Assembly: GCA_948144175.1 (NCBI GenBank)
Contig: CANXME010002420.1
Location: 2,368,001-2,432,000, forward strand
DNA length: 64,000 bases
Reading direction: 5' to 3'
Origin: Closterium sp. NIES-65
Taxonomy: Eukaryota; Streptophyta; Zygnematophyceae; Desmidiales; Closteriaceae
Numbering within the stretch: position 1 is the first letter of the stretch; each line of letters opens with the position of its first letter. Both the position numbers and the translations under genes were made by a program. Below the pieces are notes generated by a model. It did no database searches. It saw only the letters and a program-made list of their open reading frames with translations, and was not told the origin of the DNA. This document shows positions 30,498 through 41,680 of the stretch, piece after piece.

Positions 30498-30629
30498 TGT
30501 CAAACTTTATATATGTTGTGCTTGTTTAGGCTACAGTGGGTTAGCCTATAGGGGGTTCACAATTCTAGGGTTAGGTACTTGTACTGATTTCACTGTTAGT
30601 TCAATCATTCCTGTTCGTTCATTTCATCA
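30498..30629 (+). repeat. 3' LTR of element L (132 bp)
   Basis: Preceded by the purine tract ATATGGGGGTG and followed by CTAAC. Nearly identical to 24873-25004. Confidence 0.9.
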
Positions 30630-31152
30630 CTAACTAGCAAGGACCTTGGGAATCAACCTGGGAACAACCAGGGATGATCCCAAATAATTCCAAGGAACAG
30701 AACCAACCTGGCTGGACAAAACAGCAGGTGGTAGGTTGGTAAACAAACTCTGGTTATGTTTTTCCAACCTGGGAAACCAACAACCAGGTTCAGGTCCAAA
30801 AAAACAGAACCTGCTTTGTCTTCGCCCAACCAGCCTAATGCTGGTTCCGCTGGTTTCCCCTGGCCCTGTAGCATGGAGATACAGACAAACAACATCCAAC
30901 CTTCACCTAAATTGTACCCCTATAGTGCCTGCCGTGCTACACTATAGTCAACAAAACAGAATAGTACAATTTCGAGTTGGATAAAACTGAATATGCGCAA
31001 TCAATTCAACCGAACCGCAAAGCTTCCATATTGGGTTTCTTTGCGAGCTGGTCCTTTCTGCTTGTACTATTCATAGCGCGTACAATGTTGTGCCGAAGCG
31101 CACAATGCACGAGTACCTGCAAAAGCTTCAAGCGAAAATTGCGAAAGCAAAC
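30630..31152 (-). repeat. Family-2 LTR, minus sense, right piece
   Basis: Continues the LTR begun at 24395, from TAGCAAGGACC to GCGAAAGCAAAC. It ends where another minus-sense family-2 LTR starts at 31153, near but short of its own TGTTGG end. Confidence 0.85.
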
Positions 31153-32132
31153 TGTTGGTGTAAGGGCCTAATAAACTCAAGCTATTAAGACTTTATCAAA
31201 CTTAAAACCTCTCCTCGGGGTCACCTCCAAGGGTCCTTGGGTGCCTGGTACAAGACCAGCCCCTATTCTTGGGTCCGAGTTTGTAGAGAGAGGGATCAAG
31301 AGGGACTTAGTCAAAACAACAAGAGTACCTTGAACGTCGCGCAGCGTATCATGCAGACCGTTGATCAGACTAAGCTGAGAAATTACTATATCGAAGCTCG
31401 CTCCAAGAGCTTTAAAATGAACCAAGTTGCCTTGCGAAAAGTTCTGCCATTACGAAGTAATGGCTCGGACAACGTTTGCCTAGTGTTGGAGTGCTAGCGT
31501 ACTAGCGTTGACTGGGGTAGCATTACGCCGTTGAACCGCGTAGAAACGAAATTCCAGGAAGGGAGGAATTCGCTTGAATAAAATTGACTGTATTCATGTA
31601 CAAACAGAGAACGAATAAATAGTTCTAGCTAGCAAGGACCTTGGGAATCAACCTGGGAACAACCTGGGAACATGCAGGGATGATCCCAAATAATTCCAAG
31701 CAACAGAACCAACCTGGCTGGACAAAACAGCATGTGGTAGGTTGGAAAACAACCTCTGGTTCTGTTTTTCCAACCTGGGAAATCAACAACCAGATTCAGG
31801 TTCTAAATACAGAACCTGTTTTGTCTTTGCCCAACCAGCCAAATGCTGGTTCCGCTGGTTTCCCCTGGCCCTGTAGCATGCAGATACAGACAAACAACAT
31901 CCAAACTTCACCTAAATTGTATCCCTATAGTGCCTGCTCTGCTACAGTATAGTTAACCAAACAAAACAGTACAATTACAAGTTGGATAGAACTGAATCTG
32001 CGCAATCAATTCGACCGAACTGCAAAGCTTCCATCTTGGGTTCCTTTGCGAGCTCGTCCTTTCTGCTTGTACTGTTCATAGCGCGTACAACGTTGTGCTG
32101 AAGCGCACATTGTGCGAGTACCTGCAAATGCT
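31153..32132 (-). repeat. Family-2 LTR, minus sense, partial (980 bp)
   Basis: Begins at the LTR end complement TGTTGGTGTAAGGGCC and runs to GTACCTGCAAATGCTTC. It then meets a 40-bp minus-sense integrase scrap (32133-32172, GTGGCTTGGGAGGAAGCC read on the minus strand) before plus-sense gag. This is a multi-way junction. Confidence 0.8.
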
Positions 32133-32172
32133 TCCTCAGCATGTCCAACGGCGGCTTCCTCCCAAGCCACAT

Positions 32173-35100
32173 GCCTGAAGGTGCTCTCGCTGCTGCCGGA
32201 ATCGTGGCTTCAATTCATGAGCGGATTGAGCCTGCCGCAGAACCAGGGCTTGTGGACGCTCGAGTGGGTGCGGACGATGATTCTGGAGGAGGACTTCCGT
32301 CGCCGCCAACTGAGGGGTGGAGACGACGGCAGCAGAGGCTACGGGATGCATGTGAGCCGACGTGGCAAAGGACGTGGCTTCGGTGGTGCTGGACGCGGTG
32401 CAAAGAAAGACGACGACTCCAACGACCAACAAGGAGGTACCGGTTGGGGTCGCGGTGCGAAATCTGGACGTGGGGGCAAGTCGGGTGCTGGTGGCAAAAT
32501 GAAAGGGAGTTGCTGGTATTGTGAGGAGGAAGGGGACCCCTGGTTTTTGTGCTATAAGAAACCCGATGGATGGACCCCCCAAAATCGTCACCAGGATGGC
32601 GGCGCGCGGAGGAACCAGAAAAACGGCGCCAACATGGTCACTGATTTGTCCGACAACAACCCGAAGGGCAACGGCGGTGCAGAGAAGAAGGAGCGTACCG
32701 CGGGCCAATTCTTCCATGTGGGAGACAAGGGGGAGCAAGGAGACGCATCTGCCAAGGTTGGAGCAGAGCTGCACCCCCTGGATTATTGGGTGTTGGACAC
32801 GGGTTCTGCTTGGACGATGACGCTGCGTGAGGACCTGCAGGACCACGTACGAGCTGCACCGATCAACGAGGTGTGCTCCGCCTCTGGACACGCGCTGAAG
32901 GTGGCTGGTGCAGGACAAGCTGCGTTTAAGGGAGCGGATGGCAAGACGGTGGTGCTGCACGACGTTCTCCTCGTTCCTGAACTCAAGGCCAACCTCATCT
33001 CCCTCCATAAGCATGGCAAGTCTGGGGTGAGCACTAGCACGGATGGGGCACGCACTTACAAGGGGCAGCTGGGCAATCAGGTGCTTTGGGATCTGCACGA
33101 GAGTACGGACGTGTACAGATCCATATGGCAGCTGCCGGCGTTGGCGTGGCATGGTGGGGGGCAGGCTGGAGAGGGGTCTGCATCCCAAGGGGAGTGCAAC
33201 ACCGTTGGAGGGGTTGGTATGAAAGTGTCGGCCAGATCTGGGGAGACGGATTGGGCAACGGCACACCAACGCTTGGGGCATGTGGCAATGCCCTTGTTGA
33301 AGCAGTTGGAGAAAATGGAGCCGTTAAGGGTTTGAAGCTGAACGGACAACCACCCGATGAGAATTGTGAAATCTGTTTGCTCTCAAAGTTTACCCGTTTC
33401 CCCTTCCATAGTGTGGCTGGCAGGAGCAAAAAGCCGTTGGAGCTCGTCCACATGGACTTGGTGGGGCCGCTGCCCATGCAAGGGCACAAGGGGGAGCGGT
33501 ACTTCCTAACGATAGTGGATGACTGGAGCAGGCTAATGTGGGCGTATCCGCTGAAGCAGAAAGATCATGCCGCCTCCACGATTCGGGACGATTGGCTGCC
33601 GTTTGTGGAGAAGCAAGCGGAGTGTGTGGTGAAGCGGATTAGAACAGATCAGGGTGGTGAGTTCCTTGGAGCTGAGATGACAGCCTGGCTCAAGAAGCAG
33701 GGCATCCAGAGGGAGCTGACCACGGCTTACACCCCACAGTCCAACGGTGTAGCAGAACGGGTGAACCGGACAATTTTGGAGACAGCTAGGGCGCTGCTCA
33801 TAGAATCTGGGCTGGGCAACTTGATGTGGCCCCATGCTGTTCGGCACACTATCGTCGCTAGGAACAGGGTACTCACAAAGGTTGGGGATGAGTCGTGGGT
33901 GCCGTTGGAAAGGTGGCTTGGGAGGAAGCCGCCGGTGGACATGCTGAGGGTGTTCGGTTGCATGGCAGTCGCCCACGTCCCCAAGACCTACCGCTGTAAG
34001 TTGGGGGCGAGTGCAATCTGGTGTGTGCATTTGGGGCTGGCTGCTGAGAGCAAGGGATGGCTGCTGTGGGAGCCTTCCAAGGGTGTATTTTTTGACAGCA
34101 GGGATGTTAAGTTTGTTGAGGGCATGCTGTATGGGAGCTGGGAGAAACAGCCAGAGGCCAGGGTGTCCCTGCAAACGGAGCAGATCACCATGCAGCTGGA
34201 CCTGACTCCTAGTGTGTGGGAGGAGGGAGAGGAGGCAGATGCAGAAGGTGGTGCTGGAGAGAAGGTGCAGGAGGCACTTGCCGGTGAAAACAATGGTGTG
34301 GAGACTAGCGGTAGCACTAGTGGAGCTGCTGGATCTGAGGGAGGAGAGCAGCAGCTGGGCAAAACCAAGAAGCCGAAGGGTGTTGTTATGAAGGGATGGG
34401 AGACACCCGTCTCCAGGCCAGGACGTACCCGTATGGCTACTAAGAAGCTGACTGCAGGAGCTGATGTAGCGGAGCAGCAGCTTGGGACCGAGGAGGCATT
34501 GCTGATTCTACCGCATGGCTATGACCCGGATGAGGAGGATGAGCCTGCGTACTGTTTTCTTGCCCCTGCACCAGAGGAACCAGCTAGCATGGAGGAGGCA
34601 TTAGCTGGACCAGATAGGGACAAATGGCTAGCTTCTAGGGATGCTGAGAACCAGAGCCTGCTGGAGAATGGGACTTGGGAACTAGTGGTGCTGCCTGAGG
34701 GAAAGAAAGCGGTACAATGCAAGTGGGTGCTAAGGATCAAGACTGACGACAAGGGGCAGGTCACCATCTACAAGAGTAGGTTGGTGGCTAAAGGGTTTAT
34801 GCAGAAGGAGAAGCGGGACTTCAATGAGATCTTTGCTCCCACTGCCAAACCCTCTACCTTTCGTGTCTTGTTGGCAGATGCAGCCGTTGGTGGGAAGTTC
34901 ATTATCGAGATGGACATATCAACGGCATTCCTCAACGGGATTTTAGAGGAGGAGGTGTTCATGACGCAGCCGCCTGGGTATGAGGATGGTACGGGCAGGG
35001 TGTGCAAGCTGAAAAAGTCCATCTACGGCTTGAAGCAGGCGCCACGCTGCTGGTACCAGAAGCTAGCAGCTGCTTTAGAGGAGATGGGATTCAGGACCAG

Positions 35101-35677
35101 CAGCTGTGATGAGAGCCTCTTTCTCAAGGGGGAGGGGGACAAGCTGGTGTTGTTTCTGGTCTACGTGGACGACAGTCTTCTCTTCAGCAGCAGCATGAAG
35201 GAGATCCAGAAAGTGCAGCAGCAGCTGATGGAGAACTTCAAGTGCAAGAACCTCGGGGAGGTAAAATACTACCTCCGGATGCACGTAGAGAGGTATCCAG
35301 ATCACCGGTGGTTGAAACTGCACCAGGAGAAGTTCATCAAGGAGCTGGGGGAGAAGCATGGGATTGAGAATGAGCGCAAGGTTGCTACTCTTCTGCCTGC
35401 AAAATTCAAGCTTGTAAAGGTTACAGAGGATGAAGGGGTTGAAGCTGAGGAGCAGCAGCAATTCCAGTCCTTGGTGGGCAGCCTCTTGTATGCAGCTGTT
35501 CACACGAGGCCTGACATCTGTTTCTCGGTTGGGCAGCTACGTAAGGAGGTGAAGAGGGGGACGGTGAATCCGATCTTCATCAAGACTCACCAGCAGCCAG
35601 CAGACTTTCTCACCAAGAGGCTTGCGGATGAGCCTCATTGGCGTTGTGTGCGCATGAGTGGAATAAGCATGAGCTAG
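32173..35677 (+). pseudogene. gag-pol: Gag-pol of element G (family-2 Copia)
   Basis: Blocks in order: gag C-part (LKVLSLLPESWLQFMSGL, VRTMILEEDFRRRQLRGG); a Gly/Lys/Arg-rich RNA-binding stretch; a knuckle region (CWYCEEEG ... C); protease YWVLDTGSAWTMT; GAG-pre-integrase; integrase with LVHMDLVGPLP, IRTDQGGEFLGAEM and SNGVAERVNRTILETAR (DDE triad present); linker VSRPGRTRMATKKL; RT with KWVLRIKTDDKGQ, MDISTAFLNGILEEEVF, YGLKQAPRCWY and YVDD; and the terminal TKRLADEPHWRC. The whole follows family-2 order as at 48799-53373. Confidence 0.87.
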
Positions 35678-35719
35678 CATGGAATGATGGAAATGCAGCC
35701 GGCAGGCTGAGGGGGAGTG

Positions 35720-36812
35720 TGTTGGATACAAATTCACATTGCACTACATCCTGCCGTCTGTTTGTACGAGTATGCGTGTGCGAATGCATTTGCGTGTGAA
35801 TGGTATGTTCGGTGGTTTGTTTGCTTTCGCAATTTTCGCTTGAAGCATTTGCAGGTACTCGCACAATGTGCGCTTCGGCACAACATTGTACGCGCTATGA
35901 ACAGTACAAGCAGAAAGGACGAGCCCGCAAAGGAACCCAAGATGGATGCTCTGCGGTTCGGCTTACTTGATTGCGCAGATTCAGTTCTATCCAACTCGAA
36001 ATTGTACTGTTTTGTTTGGTTGACTATAGTGTAGCAGGGCAGGCACTAAAAGGGTACAATTTAGGTGAAGGTTGGATGTTGTTTATCTGTATCTGCATGC
36101 TACAGGGCCAGGGTAAACCAGCGGAACCAGCATTTGGCTGGTTGGGCAAAGACAAAACAGGTTCTGTTTTTAGGATCTGAACCTGGTTGTTGTTTTCCCA
36201 GGTTGGAAAAACAGAACCAGAGGTTGTTTACCAACCTACCACCTGCTATTTTGTCCAGCCAGGTTGGTTCTGCTGCTTGGAATTATTTGGGATCATCCCT
36301 GGTTGTTCCCAGGTTGATTCCCAAGGTCCTTGCTAGCTAGAACTATTTATTCCTTCTCTGGTTGTACCTGAATATAGTGAAATTGATTCAAGCGAATTCC
36401 TTCCTTGCTGGAATTTCCTTTCTACGCGGTGCGACGGTGGAATGCTACCCGAGTCAACGCTAGTACGCTAGCACTCCAACGCTAGGCTAACGCTGTCCGA
36501 GCTATAACTTCGTAATGGCAGAATTTTTCGCGAGGCAACTTGGTTCATTTTAAAGCTCTTAGAGGGAGCTTCGATATAGGAAATTCTCAGCTTAATCCGA
36601 TTGATGGTCTGCACGATACGCTGCGCGACGTTCAAGGTACTCTTGCTGTTTTGACTAAGTTCTTCTTGATCCCTCTCTCTACAAACTCGGACCCGAGGAT
36701 AGGGGCTGGTCTTGTACCAGGCACCCAAGGACCCTTGGAGGTGACCCCGAGGAGAGGTTTTAAGTTTGATAAAATCTTAATAGCTTGAGTTTATTAGGCC
36801 CTTACACCAACA
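35720..36812 (+). repeat. 3' LTR of element G (1093 bp)
   Basis: TGTTGGATACAAATTC ... CCTTACACCAACA, full length. Short frames inside such LTRs recur identically in every copy and carry no domain. Confidence 0.92.
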
Positions 36813-37539
36813 CATTTTCCAGGCCCAATCATCATAGCCCTCATTATTGAACTTCTCGACAGTGAAATTCTTCAGCACCTCCTTGACCAGCGAGCCTTGG
36901 TTTGTTCGCGCTCCCCTTGGCGCTGAAACACCACAATCATGGCTGCCACTACGATCTTGGGCTGAAGATTCACCAGCTCCCGTCGAGGTGTTGCCCGCCA
37001 TAGCTACCTACATCGAGGATCACTATAACGCAGCTCTGATACCAGCTGGTTGGTGTAAGGGCCTAATAAACTCAAGCTTTTAAGACTTTATCAAACTTAA
37101 AACCTCTCCTTGGGGTCACCTCCAAGGGTCCTTGGTTGCCTGGTACAAGACCAGCCCCTATCCCCGGGTCCGAGTTTGTGGAGAGAGGGACCAAGAGGGA
37201 CTTAGTCAAAACAGCAAGAGTACCTTGAACCTCGCGCAATCAAACAAAACACTACAATTTCGAGTTGGATAGAACTGAATCTGCGCAATCAAGTAAGCCG
37301 AACCGCAAAGCTTCCATCTTGGGTTCCTTTGCGAGCTCGTCCTTTCTGCTTGTACTGTTCATAGCGCGTACAATGTTATGCCGAAGCGCACATTGCGTGA
37401 GTACCTGCAAATGCTTCAAGCAAAAATTGCGAAAGCAAACAAACACACGAACATTCCATTCATACCCAAATGCATTCGCACACGCATATTCGTACAAACA
37501 GACGGCAGGATGTCGTGCAATGTGAATTTGCACCCAACA
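36813..37539 (-). mobile_element. Family-2 element, 5' end only (minus sense)
   Basis: Minus sense: LTR (37048-37539, shorter than full length), primer site TGGTATCAGAGC (37033-37044), ATG near 37001 and about 60 gag residues (MAGNTSTGAGESSAQDRSGS, then FTVEKFNNEGYDDWAWKM), stopping at element G's LTR. It is the remnant of the element into which G landed or with which it recombined. Confidence 0.85.
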
Positions 37540-37745
37540 GTCTGCACGATACGCTGTGCGACGTTCAAGGTACTCTTGTTAATCTGGCTAAGTCATTCAT
37601 GACTTTTCTCTCTACAAACCCGGACCCGAGGATACGGGCTGGTCTTGTACCAGGCACTGAAGGACCCTTGTAGGTGACCCCGAGGAGAGGTTTTAAGTTT
37701 GATTAGGTCTTAATAGCTTGAGTTTATTAGGCTCTTACACCAACA
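37540..37745 (+). repeat. Family-2 LTR, 3' end piece (206 bp)
   Basis: Begins GTCTGCACGATACGC right at the outer end of the minus-sense LTR and finishes with CTTACACCAACA. Two LTRs thus lie head to head. Confidence 0.8.
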
Positions 37746-39715
37746 GCAATCACGCTGAGGCGGTCGCAGGACCTTGGGCCTCGTACCGGATAGCAGCGTA
37801 GGAGGCAGAGATGGCATCTTATAGGTCCACAGGCACGTACGTTGATGCCGTCCTTCCACCCGGGACGGACGTTGTTAGTGGCATGTGGCTCTACAAGGTG
37901 AAGCCGCTGCCTGGATCACCACCGGTGTTCAAGGCGCGCAATGTGGCGAGAAGCTTCAGTCAACGCGAGACGGTAGACTTCTTCCAGACCTTCGCTTCCA
38001 CCCCAAAGATGACAACTCTTCCGGTGTTACTGCACATTGCAGTGCAGCGCAACTACAAGTTACACTCTTTGAACTTCTCCACGGCGTTCCTTCAGGGGAG
38101 CCTGCACAAGCAGATCTGGCTGCGTCGCCCGCCTGGCTTCACTGGTTCTTTCCCTCTTGGGACCAAGTGGCAGCTGCGTCGACTGGTCTATGGCCTGCTC
38201 TAGGCTCCTTGTAAGTGGCATGATACACTTCGCACGACACTTGCTGCGCTTGACTACTTTCCGTCGTTTGCTGACCCGTCGCTCTTCATTCGCCGTGGCT
38301 CGACCCCGTTCTTTCTCTTGTCTACGTTGACGACCTGGTCTTTGCCACTCCCGACCAACACGCACTCACCTCCGTGAAGGAGGAACTTTAGAGGAGACAC
38401 ACTTGCTCTGTCCTTGATGAGCTGCAGCGGTCTTGGCCTGCAGATCACCAGGGACAGGGCAGCTCGCTCCATTACGCTGACGCAGACGTATATGGTCGAG
38501 TAGATCCTCACGCGGTTTTGCTTCCCGTTCTCCAAGGTACAGCTCACCTCTCTTGCTGTGGATCATGAGCTTACGGCTCCACCTTCGGATGAGCCATTTG
38601 AGTCCAGTGGTCCATATCCTAAGTTCTTGGGTTGTCTCATGTACCTGATGACCTGCACTCGCCCAGACCTAGCTTACCCTCTTAGCGACCTGGCGCGCTT
38701 TGTTGCGCCTGGGAGACACCGACCTTCCTACTGGTATGCTGCTAAGAAGGTGAAGAAGTATGTGGCAGGTACATGAGGCATGTGACTTGTTATTGGAGGA
38801 AGGCAGTGAGTTACACTTGCAGGTTACTCGGACTCGTCGTGGGCCGACGACGCTGAGTTGCTGTGGTCTACACAGGGTTACTGCTTCAGTTTTGGGACTG
38901 GAGCTGTTTCGTGGAGATCGACTCGGGCGTCGTTGGTCTCCAGTTCCAGCTGTGAGGCAGAGGTGTACGCTATGGCCATGGCCGCCCTGGAGCTTCGCTG
39001 GCTGTCTTTCCTCCTCACCGACCTTGGTGAGCGGTCTTGCTCTCTCCTAGTCTTGCTCGCCGACAACAGGTCTGCTGTTGTGCGAGGAGCCCCGACTGGT
39101 TGGGAAGGCGAAGCATATCCAGCTTCGTTACTTCCTTCTGCGCGAGTTTCAGCAGCGTGGCCAGGCCCGCGTGGTACGTGTGGTCTTCGAGGCCAACATT
39201 GCAGATATCTTTACCAAGGCGTTGCCGCCTTGTGCCCACCAGCGTTTCTGCACCCAGCTAGGCCTTGTGTCTATAGGCCATCACTTGCTTGCGTAGAGAT
39301 GCTCTGTCTTGTACTCTTGCATCAGTTCCTATATATCCATATTGATGCATGTGGACTGGCCTTGTGGCCCCTTGTTTGCCCTCAGACTGTGTGGTGACAT
39401 TGTGATCCACCTTGAGTTGCATCTCTTGATTGATTCTTGTTGCAGACTGGTCTTGTAACCATTGCTTGTTCTTGCTGACTGGTCATGTGACCCTTGCTCT
39501 CTGACTTTGTGGTGACTTCGTGATCCACCCTAAGATATGTGTCATTTTCCTCAAGACTACAGTCACCTAGACTATAGGGGTGTGTCAAACTATAATTATA
39601 TAGCTTGTATTGTTTTAGTCTAAGTGTATTACTTTTCTCTTAGGTTGAGGGTTAGGGCTGACCTATATCTTGCTTGTTTGTTCATTTGCTTGTCATTCAT
39701 TCTCACATTCTAACA
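37746..39715 (+). pseudogene. pol: Family-1 Copia RT-RNase H fossil with 3' LTR
   Basis: Starts in RT (MASYRSTGTYVDAVLPPGTDVVSGMW, LNFSTAFLQGSLHKQIWLRRPPGF), goes on through degraded palm and tether (TCTRPDLAYPLSDLARFVAPGRHR, 38650-38730) to RNase H (SSSCEAEVYAMAMAALELRWL near 38950; FEANIADIFTKALPPCAHQRFC near 39190). An untranslated part, purine tract (ATAGGGGTG) and a 133-bp LTR (39583-39715) close it. It has many breaks and is the most diverged family-1 copy, so probably the oldest. Everything before RT is missing. Confidence 0.82.
39583..39715 (+). repeat. 3' LTR of the old family-1 copy (133 bp)
   Basis: TGTCAAACTATAATTATATAG ... CACATTCTAACA after the purine tract. Diverged from the other family-1 LTRs in its middle but with the same ends and length. 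Confidence 0.75.
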
Positions 39716-40518
39716 TGTTGATTTCGCGTGGTCGGCCTTGCGAGGTCAACATCGGAGGCGTCGACTTGGTGACGCCAACGCGGGGAAGCTGACTAGGTGT
39801 GGTCGGCTGACAGGTGTGCTGGTCAACCTGGAGCTGGTCGACCAGGAGAATCGTGGACCTGGAGCTGGTCGACCAAGGGTATGGTTGACCTGGTGAGGTC
39901 GACTAGAGGTGGTCGTCCACCTGGGTGGGCGATGGGCACAAGGAGGAGCTGGTCGACCAGGTTTCTGCGAAGGCACGCGACAATCGCCCAGGTGTTTGTT
40001 GCGAGGCCGACCTCCGTGTAGTATCCCGAGGTCAACGTGGCTGATCAGAAGCAGTCGTCAGCAAGAGGACGATTTGGTGTATGCGTTGTGTAGATGACAA
40101 GACACAGCGCGCCAATCATCTGCGAGCACCTGCGAAGCGGGTGCGCTGCTGGTCTGCCGGGTGCAATGCTGACCAGCCGATTTGCTGCAGCGTTGGCAAG
40201 CCGTCGACTTGCATTGTTGGCGGGCCGCGACTTTGCACTGCTGGAGCGCGGCTGACCAAGTCTTGCTGGAACGCGGTCGACCGCATTGCGCTGGCAGTCG
40301 TCCTGCGTGCATGCTAGCTCTGATGTTGTCCTGTCTTGCCAACTTCATTGTATCATTGTTGTCAACTTTCCTTGGTGAAACTCTTGCCAATTTCTCCCGT
40401 AAACGAGCAAGTAGTGTGTACACAAGGAGACGACTAAGTGAATGAACGCAGAGATCACCGTCTGACCCATGCCTAGCCCGTATCCTAGCTCCCCTTTTTT
40501 TAATATGTTTTCTCCGCA
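39716..40518 (+). repeat. Family-3 LTR (803 bp)
   Basis: TGTTGATTTCGCG ... GTTTTCTCCGCA. GTCGAC-rich, with several GAGCTGGTCGACCA units (39830-39960). The end blocks GTGAAACTCTTGCCAA, GAGCAAGTAGTG, ACGACTAAG and CTCCGCA match 11165-12136 in the same order. No matching 5-bp flank was found (TAACA versus AGGAA), so it is either a recombinant or its left boundary is uncertain. Confidence 0.7.
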
Positions 40519-40587
40519 AGGAATGCGTTATTTAATCTTATGAGTGTGACTAGGAGTAAGTGCGTTACTTAACCATATGGGTGGTAC
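40519..40587. repeat. 37-bp satellite, short block 7
   Basis: Almost two monomers between a family-3 LTR and a family-2 solo LTR, ending in GGTAC, the left half of the next target duplication. Confidence 0.85.
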
Positions 40588-41680
40588 TGTTGGATGCAAA
40601 TTCACATTGCACTACATCCTGCCGTCTGTTTGTACGAGTATGCGTGTGCGAATGCATTTGCGTGTGAATGGTATGTTCGTGTGTTTGTTTGCTTTCGCAA
40701 TTTTTGCTTGAAGCATTTGCAGGTACTCGCACAATGTGCGCTTCGGCACAACATTGTACGCGCTATGAACAGTACAAGCAGAAAGGACGAGCTCGCAAAG
40801 GAACCCAAGATGGAAGCTTTGTGGTTCGGCTTACTTGATTGCGCAGATTCAGTTCTATCCAACTCGAAATCGTACTGTTTTGTTTGGTTGACCATAGTGT
40901 AGCAGGGCAGGCACTATAGGGGTACAATTTAGGTGAAGGTTGGATGTTGTTTGTCTGTATCTGCATGCTACAGGGCCAGGGGAAACCAGCGGAACCAGCT
41001 TTTGGCTGGTCGGGCAAAGACGAAACAGGTTCTGTTTTTAGGACCTGAACCTGGTTGTTGTTTTCCCAGGTTGGAAAAACAGAACCAGAGGTTGTTCACC
41101 AACCTACCACCTGCTATTTTGTCCAGCCAGGTTGGTTCTGTTGCTTGGAATTATTTGGGATCATCCCTGGTTGTTCCCAGGTTGATTCCCAAGGTCCTTG
41201 CTAGCTAGAACTATTTATTCCTTCTGTAGTTGTACCTGAATATAGTGAAATTGATTCAAGCGAATTCCTTCCTTGCTGGAATTTCCTTTCTACACGGTGC
41301 GACGGCGGAATGCTACCCGAGTCAACGCTAGTACGCTAGCACTCCAACGCTAGGCAAACGCTGTCCGAGCCATAACTTCGTAATGGCAGAACTTTTTTCA
41401 AGGCAACCTGGTTCATTTTAAAGCTCTTGGAGCGAGCTTCGATATAGTAAATTCTCAGCTTAATCCGATCAATGGTCTGCACGATTCGCTGCGCGACGTT
41501 CAAGGTACTTTTGCTGTTTTGACTAAGTCCCTCTTGATCCCTCTCTCTACAAACTCGGACCCGAGGATAGGGGCTGGTCTTGTACCAGGCACCCAAGGAC
41601 CCTTGGAGGTGTCCCCGAGGAGAGGTTTTAAGTTTGATAAAGTCTTAATAGCTTGAGTTTATTAGGCCCTTACACCAACA
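40588..41680 (+). repeat. Solo LTR of family 2 (1093 bp), clean reference copy
   Basis: TGTTGGATGCAAATTC ... CCTTACACCAACA with exact 5-bp flanks GGTAC (40583-40587 and 41681-41685) inside satellite. It gives the true ends and length of the family-2 LTR. The LTR has a core rich in AACCAG and CTGGTT in both orientations (about 40985-41180) and a conserved AGCGAATTCC / CTACGCGGTGCGACGGCGG segment. No TATA element can be placed with confidence. Confidence 0.96.

Larger units (their letters stand above)
24873..30629 (+). mobile_element. Family-1 Copia element with both LTRs (element L)
   Basis: 132-bp LTRs (24873-25004 and 30498-30629) are flanked by CTAGC and CTAAC, a target duplication with one difference, inside a family-2 LTR. 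Next to the 5' LTR is TGGTATAGAGCAGG, a diverged primer site. Order: GC-rich leader (25005-25960), gag C-terminus and protease (about 26110-26930), integrase (27345-28200), repeat linker (28270-29100), partial RT (29480-29745), RNase H (29750-30283), 3' untranslated part, purine tract. The N-terminal gag domain was not recognised. It is broken in several places and carries a nested solo LTR. The LTRs differ at only a few bases, so it is fairly young. Confidence 0.88.
32133..36812 (+). mobile_element. Family-2 Copia copy with chimeric left edge and 3' LTR (element G)
   Basis: Plus-sense gag to RNase H tail (about 32173-35677), purine tract (TGAGGGGGAGTG) and a 1093-bp 3' LTR (35720-36812). The left end lacks LTR, primer site and gag N-terminus and starts with a minus-sense integrase scrap. 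Zinc knuckle, protease, integrase and most of RT are in order; RNase H is mostly not represented. The polyprotein has only a few breaks. The 3' LTR end touches minus-sense family-2 gag at 36813, so this copy appears to have landed in another family-2 element. Confidence 0.88.

Noticed and set aside
32136-33281. Long minus-strand frames opposite gag-pol (also 45657-46760 and 49264-50544)
   Set aside because: Shadows of plus-strand family-2 coding sequence; no domain and same codon phase in each copy.
36065-36340. Recurring ~91-residue frame (MKVGCCLSVSACYRARGNQRN) as a small gene
   Set aside because: It occurs at the same place in every family-2 LTR and carries no domain; it is a passenger frame of the LTR.
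39716-40518. Clean insertion of a family-3 LTR
   Set aside because: The 5-bp flanks (TAACA and AGGAA) do not match, so I call only the LTR and not a simple insertion.
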